Notes: generated by a model from the letters alone, not told the origin. 64,000 nt of DNA from Kuschelorhynchus macadamiae (GCA_030620095.1 JAUTXW010000950.1:1-64000); one strand, 5' to 3'. Shown: positions 27,627 to 38,994, counted from the first letter of the stretch. Numbers and translations: made by a program.

Positions 27627-28886
27627 ACCGGGTGTACAACTAAGAAAGGAGGTCGGCTGTATCTCGGAAACCGTTTATCCCACGGTGTTGGAAAAATGTT
27701 TCTTAAAGTAAAAGTGGCCAAGAAAACACGCTGGAAATTATAATTATGAGTTTCCAAGTCGGCCGCTAGAGGGCGCAATACGCGCAGTCAATTAGAAGAG
27801 GCAGATTTTCTTAGAAATTCACCTAGAAGGTATATCAAAATTGACTTTATATTAATCTCTGCTAAATTACAAATAATTTTTATTAAAGGTTTTTTTCTCT
27901 AGCTGTTCAAATAAAGTGCAAATGTTTTGTTTTTTAAGACGGACATATCTTAAGTAATAATTAACAGACCTTGATGATTTTGGTCTTGAAGAAAAGGGCA
28001 TTTATTAGGCTTTTACATGATGTATGAGTTATATTATACTAAGTTTCGTTCCGATCGCCGCGCTTTCTGGCAATTTCTTAAATTTAACGCGTTTTCTTAA
28101 ACATTTCAAATAGATTGATATATTTGTAATATGCCAGTGTTACGGAGCACAAAAAAAAATCAACAAAACGGCGCAAAAAGCAAGTTGATATCTTTTTATT
28201 TAACGGAGATATGAAGACAATTGTAATTTTTTAGTTTATTTTCTAAGCAGGTTGTTAAAAGACGCACTAAATAAGTGTAGATTAACAAAAGATGTGGCAT
28301 ATTATTTTTTCAATTTACCCTTAAACAACTAACGGAGGAACCAGAATAGCTATTTGCAAAAAACTTACAAATGAGTATATAAAAATAAATTTTTCTGAGA
28401 AATAATATTAAGCAGAAAAGGTTATAAAACAAATAGCGAAAACTGATCAAAATTATTATCCTAACTAATAATTAGTGTCGAGTGAACTGCTCAAAGTGCC
28501 TGCCGTCATTTTGAATGCATAAACGGAGCCTCTCTGCAGTAGATTGAACTGTTGAATTCGGTTGATGGTTGATAAGGTTCTCCCTCGTTGTTGGTCTGAT
28601 ATTAGACATCATGTCCTTTAGTCGTCCCCACAAATAAAAATCCAGACAAGTTAAATCTGGGGAACGAGGGGACCAAGGGAATAAACTACCTCTCCCTATC
28701 CACCTCCCTAGAAACCGCCCGTCTGACATTGACAGATAAATGAGCCAGACAGCCATCGTGTTGGTAAATCATATAAAACTGTCTTCCAGGAAATCTGGTA
28801 GCTGATTTTCGAGAAAGTTTAAATAAACTCTCGCATTTAAAGCTTTTTCGACAATTATTGCCACACCAAACTTTAAGGCTCCAGCG
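27627..28886 (-). pseudogene. Mariner-like element, 3' half with transposase C-terminus
   Basis: The outer end near 27627 (CCGGGTGTACAACTAAG) has mariner-terminus style. Coding on the minus strand from the Transib boundary reads WSLKVWCG, then FLENQLPDF-like sequence. The second catalytic region (QHDGCLAHLSV) is followed by GRWIGRG, SPRSPDLTCLDFYLWGRLKDMM and ends HFEQFTRH at 28472. A frameshift lies near 28750. The N-terminal half of the same gene is on the other side of the Transib insertion, at 32588-32690. About 840 bp of non-coding sequence lies between the stop and the outer end. Confidence 0.75.
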
Positions 28887-28925
28887 CACAGTGATAGAAA
28901 ATACTAATCTAGAATTCCAAAAGTC
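28887..28925 (+). repeat. Transib left terminal repeat, RSS-like
   Basis: CACAGTG, then exactly 23 bases, then CCAAAAGTC. The heptamer equals the consensus V(D)J recombination signal heptamer. The last nine bases agree with the RSS nonamer ACAAAAACC at six positions. Identity with the other end stops right after base 39. Confidence 0.85.
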
Positions 28926-29727
28926 TATTAGTAAGAAAATATATTTTATTTCTTACGAAAATTATTCTATTTTCTTCTTTTTGTGCTTAGATATAAATAT
29001 TGATATTTAAAGTAAAATTTATAATGTACAGGGTGAGTCAACGATGTGCCGGGGAAATATATCTCTCTTATTTACAGTGATACAAAAAAATGTTAAATAC
29101 AAAAGTTGTTAGGTAATTGGTGGTGCATATTTTAAAATTATTTTCAAGATGGTGACATTTCCGGTTATACCGGAAGTAGTGTCAACTTGCTTATTTTAAA
29201 TAGAACACCCTCTATATTATTTCATATTCGGATTTTACATAAAAAAATTGTGACATATCTGATTTTCAGAATGCATTGGTATTACCTTTCAAAACGGACA
29301 TAAATAATGGAAATCTGTTCGGTAGTATAAAATACAGGGTGTTTCATTGGGTTTTAATTGAATGTCAATATTTAAGGGCGGGGTCCCTTAGGTCATTTCA
29401 AGAAGAAAAGTTCAATTAAACATGTGTACACTTTAAATGAACCAAAAGATGATCGAAATATTTCCGATAACAAAATAATAAACAAACAAAATTGGGAAAC
29501 TCCTAAAGGAATGCCCTTATAAATACTCATTATAAATATAAACTTAACTTAACTTATTAAATTCGTATATTAAATATTACAAAATAGATTCAAAAGTTTT
29601 GCAACATCTTGTTCGGATGCGAAATATTTTTTTTGCGCTATCAATTAAGGCATTGAAATTTTACGATTTTAGGTGAGGTGATGCAGAACTTTTGGATCTA
29701 TGTGTACCTATAATTATTAATAATTTA

Positions 29728-32316
29728 TTAGCCTTTGGGGGTTTCCAAAAGATCTAAAATATCCCGATTAAAAATACTCCCCTTTTTGGAAGGTAATACT
29801 CTCAATTGAGATATTACAGGGTCTGAAGATAAGCGTTAAATAAATCTAGATTTGTATGATAACGTGAAATTTTTCTGGTGTTTGTGCTCTCGGTAATAAC
29901 GTATGTCTTTATGTTGCGATTCTTGAGCATCCTCCCCTAACATACCGATAGGAAGTAAAAAATTGTTGATAACTTCCTCACTGTGCATTAAGATTTTATG
30001 CACGGTAGGGGACATTGGATACCATGGATACAAATTGATTATTATTTTAGAAGTTTCATAAGCATAATGACCAAAACGTGAAGCATCTATTTTATAATTG
30101 CAATTTAAAGTTCTTAAAATTACACCACACCTGTATATTAAATTTTGATCCAACTCAGTAATTTGAGAGGACAATACTGGATCAGCAAAAAATTTTCGTG
30201 CAGTATTGCCATCATTCGTATTTCCGAACCCAACTTTCGGCATATCTACTAATAAGCCAGTTTCTCCCCTAAATTTATCTATAATTGTTTGTTTGGTTTG
30301 ATTATAAACTTCTTTAAGGTGTTTTGGAACTCGCCACATTTTTATTTTCAACCGATAAGAAATATGCAAAAGAAATTCAAAAAACCGAATGTAGGCATGT
30401 AGTGTAGATAAGCCAAGATTCACGGCAACTGGATTTACAGGTAATGACTTAATGTAGTTCAAATCGTTAAATTGACTTGGTCCTGCGTTACACAAATAGC
30501 ATTTCTGAGATGAAACTGACATTAAGCTATTGCAAACTTTTCCATCCACCATGGTCTGTTGAAGTTCATGTGAAATTATGTATGTTTTATTTTCTTTAAC
30601 TACTATTGTTGGTGTTAACTGGTCAATTTGATTTTGAATAAGTAAGAATTCGGACTTAATGACATCATCAGTTTCTTTACGAAATTCAATTTTTATGGGT
30701 CGGCAAAAGCGTGTAGATGATGTTCTGGGATTTTGCCATAATATCGTGGTGTTTTCAGTTTCTAAACTGGTATGACTTAATTGTAAAGGCACAACTGCTG
30801 TTGTTAGAATATAAGAATCATCACCTTCACACTTTTGCTTGTATCTGTTTTGACTACCACTACCATCCGAACCTCACTTGTATTTCATAGTTAAAGGTAT
30901 GTCAGGCTCAAAAAGTGTTTCGGAAAAATTTGTAATTACTTCTTGTTGTGTTTCAATTATACGAGATGTGGTGTGATTTAATAAATCTTGTACAGGAACT
31001 TGTGCTAATAAATTGGTTGCCAAAATATTACAAGGATAGCATCCCCGTTTAGCCTCTATAATTTTGTCATAAGTTGGAAATAATTTCGTCAAACCTTCCT
31101 TGCAAACTAGAGATCTTAAACCAATATACTGGCTACGGGTAAATTTAAAACTAACATAAAATGCCAAAGCTTCATTAGCAGAAAGGGAGACATCTTTTGA
31201 ATTGATTTTTGATTCTAATTTTTTTAGTTTGGTAGCCCTTTTTGGTGAAAAACGTATTTTTGAAAGCATGGAAGCCGCATCACGTTTTCCAGAAACCCGT
31301 AGCTTCATCTCTGCTGCTAAACACAATTCTTCTTCTGTTTTTTCTATGATATCCATTTGGACTCGCCTCCGTTTGGTCTGTAAACTCGCATCTTCAAATG
31401 AGACTTTAGGGCGACTTATAATTTTGATCCCGCTAGTGGATGGTTTAGGCACATTAATAGAATTAACGATTATTTCATTGAGCCAACTTTCATTGTATCT
31501 CATAAATCGTTCTTTAGATCTAAAAATTAGAGTATTATTGGAAATACGTAACTCTTCCTGTACTTTTCTTATCCAATTATACAAAAAGTTTAGTCAGATT
31601 TAAATGCTATATATTTTAGATTTCACACCTTGTAGCTTTTTTCCACCTAATTATAAGGCTTTCGGCAAAGTTATTTAAAACTTTGTCAATTGAATTATTG
31701 TCATCATGTGACAAATTTGATTCCTGTATATGTTGATATATATAGTTTCTCAAAAAAGCTATACACTGGGCACTTCTATATTGGGAAAAGCCATGCTCCC
31801 ATAATGCGCGGCATAAATCAATCCGTTTGATACTTGTTGCGACTCCTAAAAAATTTTACGGAGTATCTAAATATAAAATACAAAAATAGGGTATCAACTT
31901 AAAATAAGAAAGTTTAACCACGCCCAGACATTTTGGAGCACCCTGCATATGTGAAAACAGATTCTCTGAAAAATTCATTTAAAACCATTAAACATTTATG
32001 TGAGACACTTTTTTATAAAACGTCAAATTAAAAAGTTAATGGAGGGGTCTATTTAACTTTGAACACCCTGTACAAACGCACGTATACGCAAAACGTTTAT
32101 GGATATTTGAAAAGAAGAATAATTATAGAAGACATCAGTGACAAAAGGTCCAAGTCGGAACGAGTCGCAAAAAAGTTCTGCTCCAATTTATATTAATTTG
32201 ATTATTATTATGTTTAATTTTTTCCAGATTACTGTTGGTGTTTACTGTGAGTAGTTTTCTATTAAAAATAAACAAATCATGAAAAAAGTATAATACTTAC
32301 CTCCATAAATATCCAT
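29728..32316 (-). pseudogene. Transib transposase with introns, two in-frame stops
   Basis: Exon 1 (32316-32301, MDIYG) ends in a perfect donor GTAAGT. The acceptor at 31847-31846 restores the frame GGVATSIKRIDLCRALWEHGF. A second short intron may lie near 31632-31560. The main exon reads RSKERFMRYNESWLNEI, then NEALAFYVSFKFTRSQY, an in-frame TGA after MKYK near 30875, and GSDGSGSQNRYKQK with the first catalytic D. WQNPRTSSTRFCRPI, CYLCNAGPSQFNDLNY and LVDMPKVGFGNTNDGNTARK follow, then NLYPWYPMSPTVHKILMH. The last core block is IGMLGEDAQESQHKDIRYY with the catalytic E. A TAA follows SRFI near 29840, and RLSSDPVISQL ends the C-terminus at 29728. The family is the source of the RAG1 recombinase core. 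Confidence 0.88.
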
Positions 32317-32548
32317 CTTAATTTTGGTAAGCTCAATTTGCCCAACGCACCTCTGACAGCTCTTTCAAGTTCGGGTAACTAACGACAAATAATGTCTCCA
32401 TGCCTACTAAGTAAATATACCAGTTTTGGAACTCCGTAAAACAATTGTTTACGGAGATATAAATTGAAATATCAACTTTTTGTGATTTCTGAATATTTCT
32501 AAAGATAAACTGATGATTGATTTGTTATTATCTTACAACCAAAAATTG

Positions 32549-32587
32549 GACTTTTGGAATTCTAGATTAGTATTTTCTATCACTGTG
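32549..32587 (-). repeat. Transib right terminal repeat, RSS-like
   Basis: Exact inverted copy of 28887-28925, ending in CACTGTG followed by the CAGCG duplication. Confidence 0.9.
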
Positions 32588-32690
32588 CAGCGGCCTTGAA
32601 TCTGAATTTCTTGTATCCCATGATAATTATCTTCCGACCAATAATGTAAGTTATGTAAATTTAGCTTCACATTCAACTTTCTTATCGGTA
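32588..32690 (-). pseudogene. Mariner-like transposase, N-terminal side fragment
   Basis: Minus-strand reading FTDKKVECEAKFT, then after a shift NLHNLHYWSEDNYHGIQEIQ up to the Transib edge. This is the first catalytic region and the following RHNxxYW block of the gene continuing at 28886. Upstream it joins Crypton sequence with no intervening terminus, so its helix-turn-helix domain is lost. Confidence 0.7.
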
Positions 32691-33490
32691 AAAATATTAT
32701 CTGCAACTTGTTTTTTGTTCTCTAAATGTCTTCCAAATTTAATGGCCTACTGCCACGGTAGTGGATTTCTATCCTCTTGATATTAGTTACATATATACCT
32801 CTTGATATTAGTTATATTTTCTCCTTAATAATCTAACATTGTGGCGGAAGATCGGCGAAAACTGTGACCCGTGTGCATATCTGGTTCTGGCAATCCCAGG
32901 TATCCGGCAATATTGGATGGCATCTTCACAAAGTATTAATCCCCACACGTTATATTGTGCATTTTTCCTGTTTGAGTTTACAAAAAAACAGCGATGAGGT
33001 GTGTTCGATGGACGTAGAGCTACATATTTCTTATAAAGCTAAAGGTAAACTGCATATCCAACAATTACAAATGTTTTGCAAATATGAGCTTTTGTATCAG
33101 AAATTTTGATGATTTGTAGTGTCTCTTTGCCTTCAATGTTATAAATGTTTGCTTTAGTAAGATCTTCGCGACGACATGCGCATGGCAATCTAATAATGGT
33201 CGCAATTTTAATCCATATAGATATCATCAGGTGCCTCAGAAAAAAAATTTGCGATTTCGGTTTTTGACAAAACTTTGGACTTTTTGGACGGTGTCCTAGG
33301 TTTTTCCGGTTCAGAAATCCTGTTAATTTTGAATATTTATCTATATCCACATCTTTGTTTGTTTTGATGATCGATTTGAGCATTGAAAAAATTGACCATA
33401 CCGTAGAAGATCTGCAGGTTTCACATGTTTCGCTAAAATATGCTAGAAATAGTTCTTCTATAACAGATTTTACCTGTTTTTTCTCGCACT
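32690..33490 (-). pseudogene. Crypton-type tyrosine recombinase relic 1
   Basis: In order on the minus strand: LFLAYFSETCETCRSSTVWS, MLKSIIKTNKDVDIDKYSKL, KIATIIRLPCACRREDLTK, KETLQIIKISDTKAH, NIAGYLGLPEPDMHTGHSFR and KSTTVAVGH. ACRRED supplies the first catalytic Arg, and GHSFRRSSATML supplies the H-x2-R box of tyrosine recombinases. A stop follows SATMLDY and the tail is degraded. Cryptons integrate by recombinase-mediated strand exchange and have no long terminal repeats. At least four frame breaks are present. Confidence 0.8.
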
Positions 33491-34159
33491 ATTATGTAAA
33501 AACTTGGTATTCTTTTTCATACCTTATATATTATGGCGGGCAATACCTGTAAGCTGACTGCTGCGGCTTTTTCCAAAATTCTTTCAGGAATTACATCTTC
33601 GTCTACGTCTTACATGTTGAGCGGCGAAACCGTTTTTTAAAAGCGCAAAATTGCAAATAACTACGCATACTAAATCACGCACAGACGTATAAATTGTTGG
33701 TATTGCTCTTGTTATAATTTTTTGAAAAAAAAACAATATATCTAATACCTTTGATACAGCTGAAAGAAAAAATATCTCATTTTAAAGTACTAGTGCCATA
33801 ACATGCCTGCGGAAAGTACTTACTTTCCACAACCTTGTAGAAAAAATGGAACATTTCACTTTTCCGCACTCATTTTAGTTTAGAAAGAGTTACTTTTCCG
33901 CACTACTGCGGAAAAAATCTACTTTTTAACACTAGTGCGAAAAAGTAAACAACCCCATTTTTTTGAAATATACTTACTGATTTTAAATATTTAAAAGTAT
34001 ATTAATACACTGATAGTTAGCAAAATGATGATTTCAGAATAAGATTGGCCAGAGTCAGTGTTGGAAGCAGTAGAACTGCAAACTTCTACCTGCTACCATC
34101 AAAATCCCGTTATAGGTATAGAAATATATTCTGTCTAAAACTTGGTGTCAAACTAAAGG

Positions 34160-34432
34160 CATCAAAACTTTGAAAGAAACCGTTTTTTTGGCATATTTCG
34201 CCGAACTTTCCAAAACATGTAGGCCAAACACGCTTTGGTCCAGATACTCAGTATTAAAAAGTATGATCAAACTCAATCAAAAACATGGATTTGAAGCAAG
34301 TTTTTCAAAGTCACTGCCTATTGAAAAAAACAAAATGTTGGATTTCGACCAAAGAAGGCGAAAATGTTTTCAAAAGAGGAATATTCTAAATTTATAAATG
34401 AAGCGCCTGACGAGATTTATCTCTATATTAAA
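34160..34432 (+). pseudogene. Crypton-type recombinase, N-terminal part
   Basis: Reads TVFLAYFAELSKTCRPNTLW, SRYSVLKSMIKLNQKHGFEA and, after a frame shift, FSKEEYSKFINEAPDEIYLY. The sequence parallels relic 1 closely. It ends at 34432, where the LINE tail begins. Confidence 0.75.
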
Positions 34433-34434
34433 GT

Positions 34435-34470
34435 AAGCTTACTTACTTACTTACTTACCTACTTACTTAA
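34435..34470 (-). repeat. (TAAG)n tail of the LINE
   Basis: ACTTACTT repeats on the plus strand, TAAG repeats on the minus strand, at the 3' end of the minus-strand LINE. A microsatellite in place of poly(A) occurs in several non-LTR retroelement groups. Confidence 0.75.
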
Positions 34471-34649
34471 ACATACACTGTATTACAGGACTACGTCCCA
34501 GTTACAAAACAGGTACACAAACAGCAATTACATATATAAAAATAGTTTTTAGCAAAATTAAATACTAAATTAATATGAAAAACAAAAATAAAATTTAAAC
34601 AAAAAACAAAAAAAAAAAAAAAAGAAAATATAAAAATAAGAACAAAAAG

Positions 34650-37034
34650 CTAGTGGTAAAAATGTCTTTTGATCGTACCAAGGTTACAATTAAAAATATC
34701 ATATGAATTTTTGTTATTATTATAGTTACTACACATTAGGTTAATTGGTAAAAAATGTTTTTCCTACAAGGAGGTAAATAAAAAATATCAGAGCTACGAA
34801 AGTTTAGCGTAGGAACGCGAAAATTTAATTTTGACAATAGTTCTTCGGAAATAGTTCTGTTGTTAATAAGTTTATGGAGAAATAGCTGGGAAGAACATAC
34901 ACGTCTCTCGTCAAGGCTGATAAGCGAAAACCGATGCAGCAACTGATCGTGGGGAAAACCTCTAATTGGGCAAGCTCTATCAGCTCTAAACTACAATGCT
35001 TTGGCAAATCTCCTCTGAGCTAACTCGATACAGTCTATATGGACTTTATATGACGCATATTCCAGTTTAGACCTTACTAAAGAGAAATGCAACGTTTTTA
35101 CAGGCAAAATAGTTTGAAAGTCGCGAGTCGTTCGTAGAATAAATCCAAGAAGCTTAAGGCTGTTTGATACTAAGTCAGTCATGTGGGGTACAAAGGAAAA
35201 TGTTTTATCAAAACAGCACCCAAGTCTTTAAAAACATCCGGACGAGTAAGGTTAACACCATTGATAATATAATTAAAGTTAATAGCAGTATTTTGTCGTA
35301 AATGTCATAACATTGCATTTAGACACGTTTAAGTCCAGACGATTCACAATACACCAATCATGCAAAATGTCAAGGTTTCGCTGTAACTCAAGGCAATCAT
35401 TTACAGAGGATATATTCGAGAAAATTTTTAGATCGTCTGCATAAAGCAGACAGTGGGCCGAAAGATTGTCAACAATATCGTTGATAAATAGGGTGAACAA
35501 GAGCGGACCAAGTATAGATCCTTGGGGAACTCCTGACGTTGCCAAATATTCGCTCGACTTAGCCCCACCATAAGCTACTTTTCTATTTTGTAGATATGAG
35601 GTAAAAAATAATATCAAATTGTCGGAGAATCCAAAATGTTGTAATTTTTGCTTTGGAAAAATCAGTGTATATGACATCCGTTTGTCCACGTTGATCTATT
35701 CCCTCAGCTAAAAACTGAGTAATACAAACTAAGTTAGTAGTTGTCGAGCGTCCTTTGACAAAGACGTGCAGCGCAGGTGAAATTAGATTTTAAAGTTTAC
35801 ACCAGATATTATCATGAAGGAGTATTTCAAAGACTTTGGAAAAATTAGCGATGATAGAGATGGGTCTAAAATTGGTAATGTCCAGTTTGTCACCTTTTTT
35901 ATAGACCGGACAGACGTTTGAACACTTCCAAATATCTGGCATTGAACAATTTGTTAGACACTTATTAAAAATTATTGAGAGAGGATAAGAAAAAATACCT
36001 GCACAATCCCGGACAATGAAAGCTGGAACATCGTCTGGACCAGTAGTCAGCTTGGGCTTTATTCGCATTATTGCACTAAAGACATCAGACACATTAAAAT
36101 TAGAAATATTTATATTTAAATTTGAAAACATAGGTGACAAAGTTATGGGCAAATTAGGGGGAACAAGATAAGAGCTACCAAAAAAATCTGCGAAAGCATA
36201 CACAATTTCATCAGCTGTGCAAAGAATTGAGTCATTAAAACGCATTCCCCTTGTTATACTCGGCCCTTCTAGAGGCAGCAAATGACCAGAATTTGATCTA
36301 GAATCTAGGGGAACATCGTCTTTAACCTGTTGAATATAATTTTTATAGGCAGTATCAATATCTATTTTCAGCTCATGCCTTAACCTGGAGAAGGAGTCAT
36401 ATTCTAGTTTACTTCCAGTTCGCCTATACTTCCTCCAGTGAATAGCCTTAAGTCTAATTCTGTGCCTAATATCAGCATCAAACCAAGGTGGGTAAATACG
36501 TCGATTTGCCGCCCTCCTCTTAGGTACACATAGCTCAAACACTGAGTAAATTTTAGCGTAGAATTGTTTACAGCACTCTTCAGTGTCGTTTACTTGCTCA
36601 AGAAAAGACCAGTCGATGTTAAATAACATTTCATACATAAGAAAAAAATCAGCCTTTCTAAAATTATAAGCCTCGGAATTGTTTTTCGGAATCTGTCTGT
36701 TTCGGTTAATACTATCGTTATAATGAAAAGAGATTAATAAAGGAGGATGATAATTATCAAGTCGAGTTAGGGCGACATCGGCACTACTCACGGTATAGTG
36801 TCGATTAAAAATTACTAAGTCCAATAACCGATTATCATTGTTTTCAACATAGTTATATCGATTTAATCCTTGCAAGTTTAAAAAGTGTATGAAACTGGTA
36901 ACATAGTTATCTTGTCTCTCATTTCTTAAGAAAAACTCTGAATTATTAGTTATATTAAAGCCACCCAGTAAAAGTGTATTATTTTGGTATGTGATTGAAT
37001 CATATTGAAGACAAAGAAAGCCAAAAGCCTTCAA
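34650..37034 (-). pseudogene. LINE ORF2: endonuclease end, reverse transcriptase, C-terminus
   Basis: The 414-codon first piece contains the APE-type endonuclease end (LLGGFNI, RLLDLVIFN, LDNYHPPLL). A linker follows, then the start of RT (LTTGPDDVPAFIV, VCPVYKKGDKLDITNFRPIS). A frame-broken segment FVKGRSTTTN...DVIYTDFSKA lies at 35790-35690. It is followed by SGVPQGSILGPLLFTLFIND and CLLYADDLKIF (YADD, RT active site). The C-terminal domain is present in fragments (MTDLVSNSLKLLGFILRT, LVRSKLEYAS, LNFRSSDIFYLPP) to TAG at 34650. I count three or more frameshifts. The clade is jockey-like by overall feel. Confidence 0.85.
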
Positions 37035-37059
37035 AAGAATCTATCCAATAAAGTATTGA

Positions 37060-37313
37060 ACTTCAATGCCATTTCTTCCACTAGTCACCAACTTTCACCA
37101 TTGCATTCTACCAATCCAGTTAAAAAGTTAGCCCCTCGGCGACGGTTACAACAATAAGTACTCGTGAAAGAGAACCGGAAAATCCAAACCCAACTTACAA
37201 GCCCCGAGTTCCTCGGAAAAAAATCTAGCCTCTGCAATTAATTTACAAAATGCTACAAACTGCACGTTTGCTATTCATGTTGTTAATAATAATTAATTTG
37301 TGATTATTTATTT
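37060..37313 (+). pseudogene. Crypton-type recombinase, C-terminal tail
   Basis: Degraded reading ending NLQNATNCTFAIHVVNNN and stop at about 37313. The (N)NC.NCTF.IHV ending resembles what I recall of Crypton-like insect proteins. It lies just beyond the LINE and in the same orientation as 34160-34432. Confidence 0.45.
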
Positions 37314-37739
37314 GATATAAATAAACGATTTTTTTTAACTTTTGGGTTTTTCCGTACGCTTGTAGAAAAAATGGTGTACCTTACACGTGCGTAAAGTGAC
37401 TTTTCCGAACTTCAATTGCGTGCGAAAAAATAGCACTTTCCGCATTTGTTAGGTAAACTACTATTTCAAAACTAGTTTTTAAAAAGTAAATTAAAAGAAA
37501 AGTTAAACTAAAAATTCTTCGTGGTCATGAAAAAATAATGCATATAACTCATGTGAAACTGATTGTTTGCAAAACTTAAAACATGTTTTCCTTTCGTTTT
37601 GTGCTTCTGCTTTTAACACTTGCCTTATACTGTAGGCTTATTCGAAGAGGACCCTATGTTCTTGGAGTCAACTTCAAAATAGCGATAAGAGGGAATACCC
37701 GTTCTTGTTATTCATGACCTCGTTATGGGAATACGAATT

Positions 37740-38190
37740 GGGAAATAGAGTAAAAAGTCTAAACTTATTTAACTTTATGTTTAAATATAAAACACGACTA
37801 AGAATGTAAATTACGCCATAACGAACAGGATAATAACAAAATTAGGGCGTCATTTCACAACTGAAAATAGCTATATTTTACCGCAGTTTTATTTTAACGA
37901 AGTATCGATTTAAACTTCAACTTTTCAAGTAAATTTCCAAGTAAAAATTCTCTTAACGTGACTGGGGATAGATTAAAATGCATGGGGTCTATTTTGCAGC
38001 TTCGTCAAAAATTAAAGTGGTGAAAGCTAAATACAAGCTAGGCGCAATAATTAGTGAGAAGTTATATTACCTAAATAATTTAACATACGTCGTTTTGAAG
38101 GGTTAAGGGAACAAGCTATCCAAATCTTATTTACAAGTTGAGACAGGTTAATTTTTTAAAAAGTTATTAAAGTTAAGAAATCATGGTATT
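37740..38190. repeat. Dispersed 0.3-0.5 kb repeat family R4, copy 1
   Basis: Shared blocks include TTTAAATATAAAACACGACT, GCTATATTTTACCGCAG, TTTTAACGAAGTATCGAT, TTTTCAAGTAA, CGTGACTGGGGATA, AAAATGCAT and AATTAGTGAGAAGTTA. The same order is found at 46320-46900, 48450-48830 and 53930-54205. No coding potential. Confidence 0.75.
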
Positions 38191-38227
38191 AGGTTTAGAC
38201 TATGTTAGATTGGCATTACCTTTCGAC

Positions 38228-38275
38228 GTTTCGTCTTAGATTGACCTAGTCATCTTCAGGAACCTTTACTTTACG
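38228..38275 (-). other. PLE-type terminal motif
   Basis: Minus-strand CCTGAAGATGACTAGGTC followed by a loop, GAC, GAAAC, GTC. It resembles a hammerhead with a corrupted first core block. It sits at the edge of PLE-3 material. Confidence 0.4.
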
Positions 38276-38619
38276 AGATCGGAACACCGAATGTTGGAGT
38301 TAAGATACAACAAATTCTAAAATTTGTATTTTTCTTATACATCGGTAATTTGTATTATGGACAGGAATCGTCCAGCAATTTCTCTAACATAGACAATACC
38401 ACAGAAAGAAGGATTTGCATACACTCCTTCCGTTTGGAAAAGAATAGCGTCCTTTGGCGATCGCAAACTTTGTCCAATTTTCTTGTGGCTTGAAGATTGA
38501 ACGTATGTTGGACCGGCTAAATTCAAATTCAAATTCATATTCAAATTGAAAAGGTTTTTTATTAAAAATCGAAGAAATTGTCCATATTTCTCAAAGAGAC
38601 CTAGTTTTAATAACAAACA

Positions 38620-38945
38620 TAGAAAAAGACTCCAAGTCTCGGTCTCATTAAATTATAATTTTACAATTTACAACAAACGTGACACGTTCCTTTCGAGCAT
38701 CATCAGACCTACAAACAACAGAGAGAACCTTAGTAAATAATCACAATCACAAATCCTAAAACAACTACTTATACATATTTGATTGACATTAAAATGAGGT
38801 TAAGTCTCACGTGAATAAACAAAATAAAATATTAAAAAAGATTCATGTCTCTAGGCGGGATTGAAGCCGGACCGCCTGAGTCAGACGCCGAAGTAATTAC
38901 TCACAGACCACTGGACTAGTCGAAGAAAACAACCAAAAACTCTCA
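38620..38945 (-). mobile_element. SINE-like unit: tRNA-type head, PLE-like tail
   Basis: The head at 38940-38855 has both RNA polymerase III boxes. Downstream on the same strand, a tail contains GGTCTGATGATGCTCGAAAG (38708-38689) followed by GTGTCACG, reminiscent of PLE/hammerhead ends. Whether head and tail form one transcript is inference. Confidence 0.45.
38855..38940 (-). tRNA. tRNA-like pseudogene or SINE promoter
   Basis: TAGTCCAGTGG fits the A box and GGCTTCAATCC fits the B box of a pol III internal promoter, about 40 nt apart. GGCGG/CCGCC-type pairing flanks the B box. I could not build a clean cloverleaf with a plausible acceptor stem, so a SINE head is more likely than a working tRNA. 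Confidence 0.5.
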
Positions 38946-38994
38946 CTCTATGAATTAATGAATGAAATGAAGGTTGCATACAATTATTATTACA

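Larger units (their letters stand above)
28887..32587 (-). mobile_element. Transib transposon (RAG1-like superfamily), 3.7 kb
   Basis: The termini are perfect 39-bp inverted repeats (28887-28925 and 32549-32587) starting CACAGTG. They are flanked by the identical 5-mer CAGCG (28882-28886 and 32588-32592), the duplication size and GC bias known for Transib. The encoded transposase matches this superfamily. Removing the element and one CAGCG restores a continuous mariner reading (IQGR|WSLKVW), so both boundaries are certain. A MITE-like CAGGGTGAGTC block at about 29032-29220 lies inside. Confidence 0.95.
34435..37040 (-). mobile_element. Jockey-like non-LTR retrotransposon, 5'-truncated
   Basis: Minus-strand insertion of about 2.6 kb with a (TAAG)n tail, inserted in the Crypton. 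It lacks ORF1 and the first part of the endonuclease. No target duplication was established. Confidence 0.75.
33780..37480 (+). mobile_element. Crypton-like element 2, split by a LINE
   Basis: Recombinase fragments at 34160-34432 and a C-terminal fragment ending near 37313 are both in plus orientation and separated by the minus-strand LINE 34435-37040. Similar short motifs rich in TTTTCCGCAC and GCGGAAAA occur outside both ends (33800-33950 and 37350-37450). They fit the untranslated flanks of one element. The outer limits are approximate. Confidence 0.55.

Noticed and set aside
31202..31603. A 133-codon plus-strand frame
   Set aside because: Antisense shadow of the Transib transposase.
38228..38275. 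A functional hammerhead at the PLE-3 edge
   Set aside because: The first core block reads CTGAAGATGA, with two extra bases; not compatible with an active core as written.
38855..38940. Functional tRNA gene
   Set aside because: A and B boxes fit, but I could not form a proper acceptor stem and anticodon arm; a SINE head is more likely.
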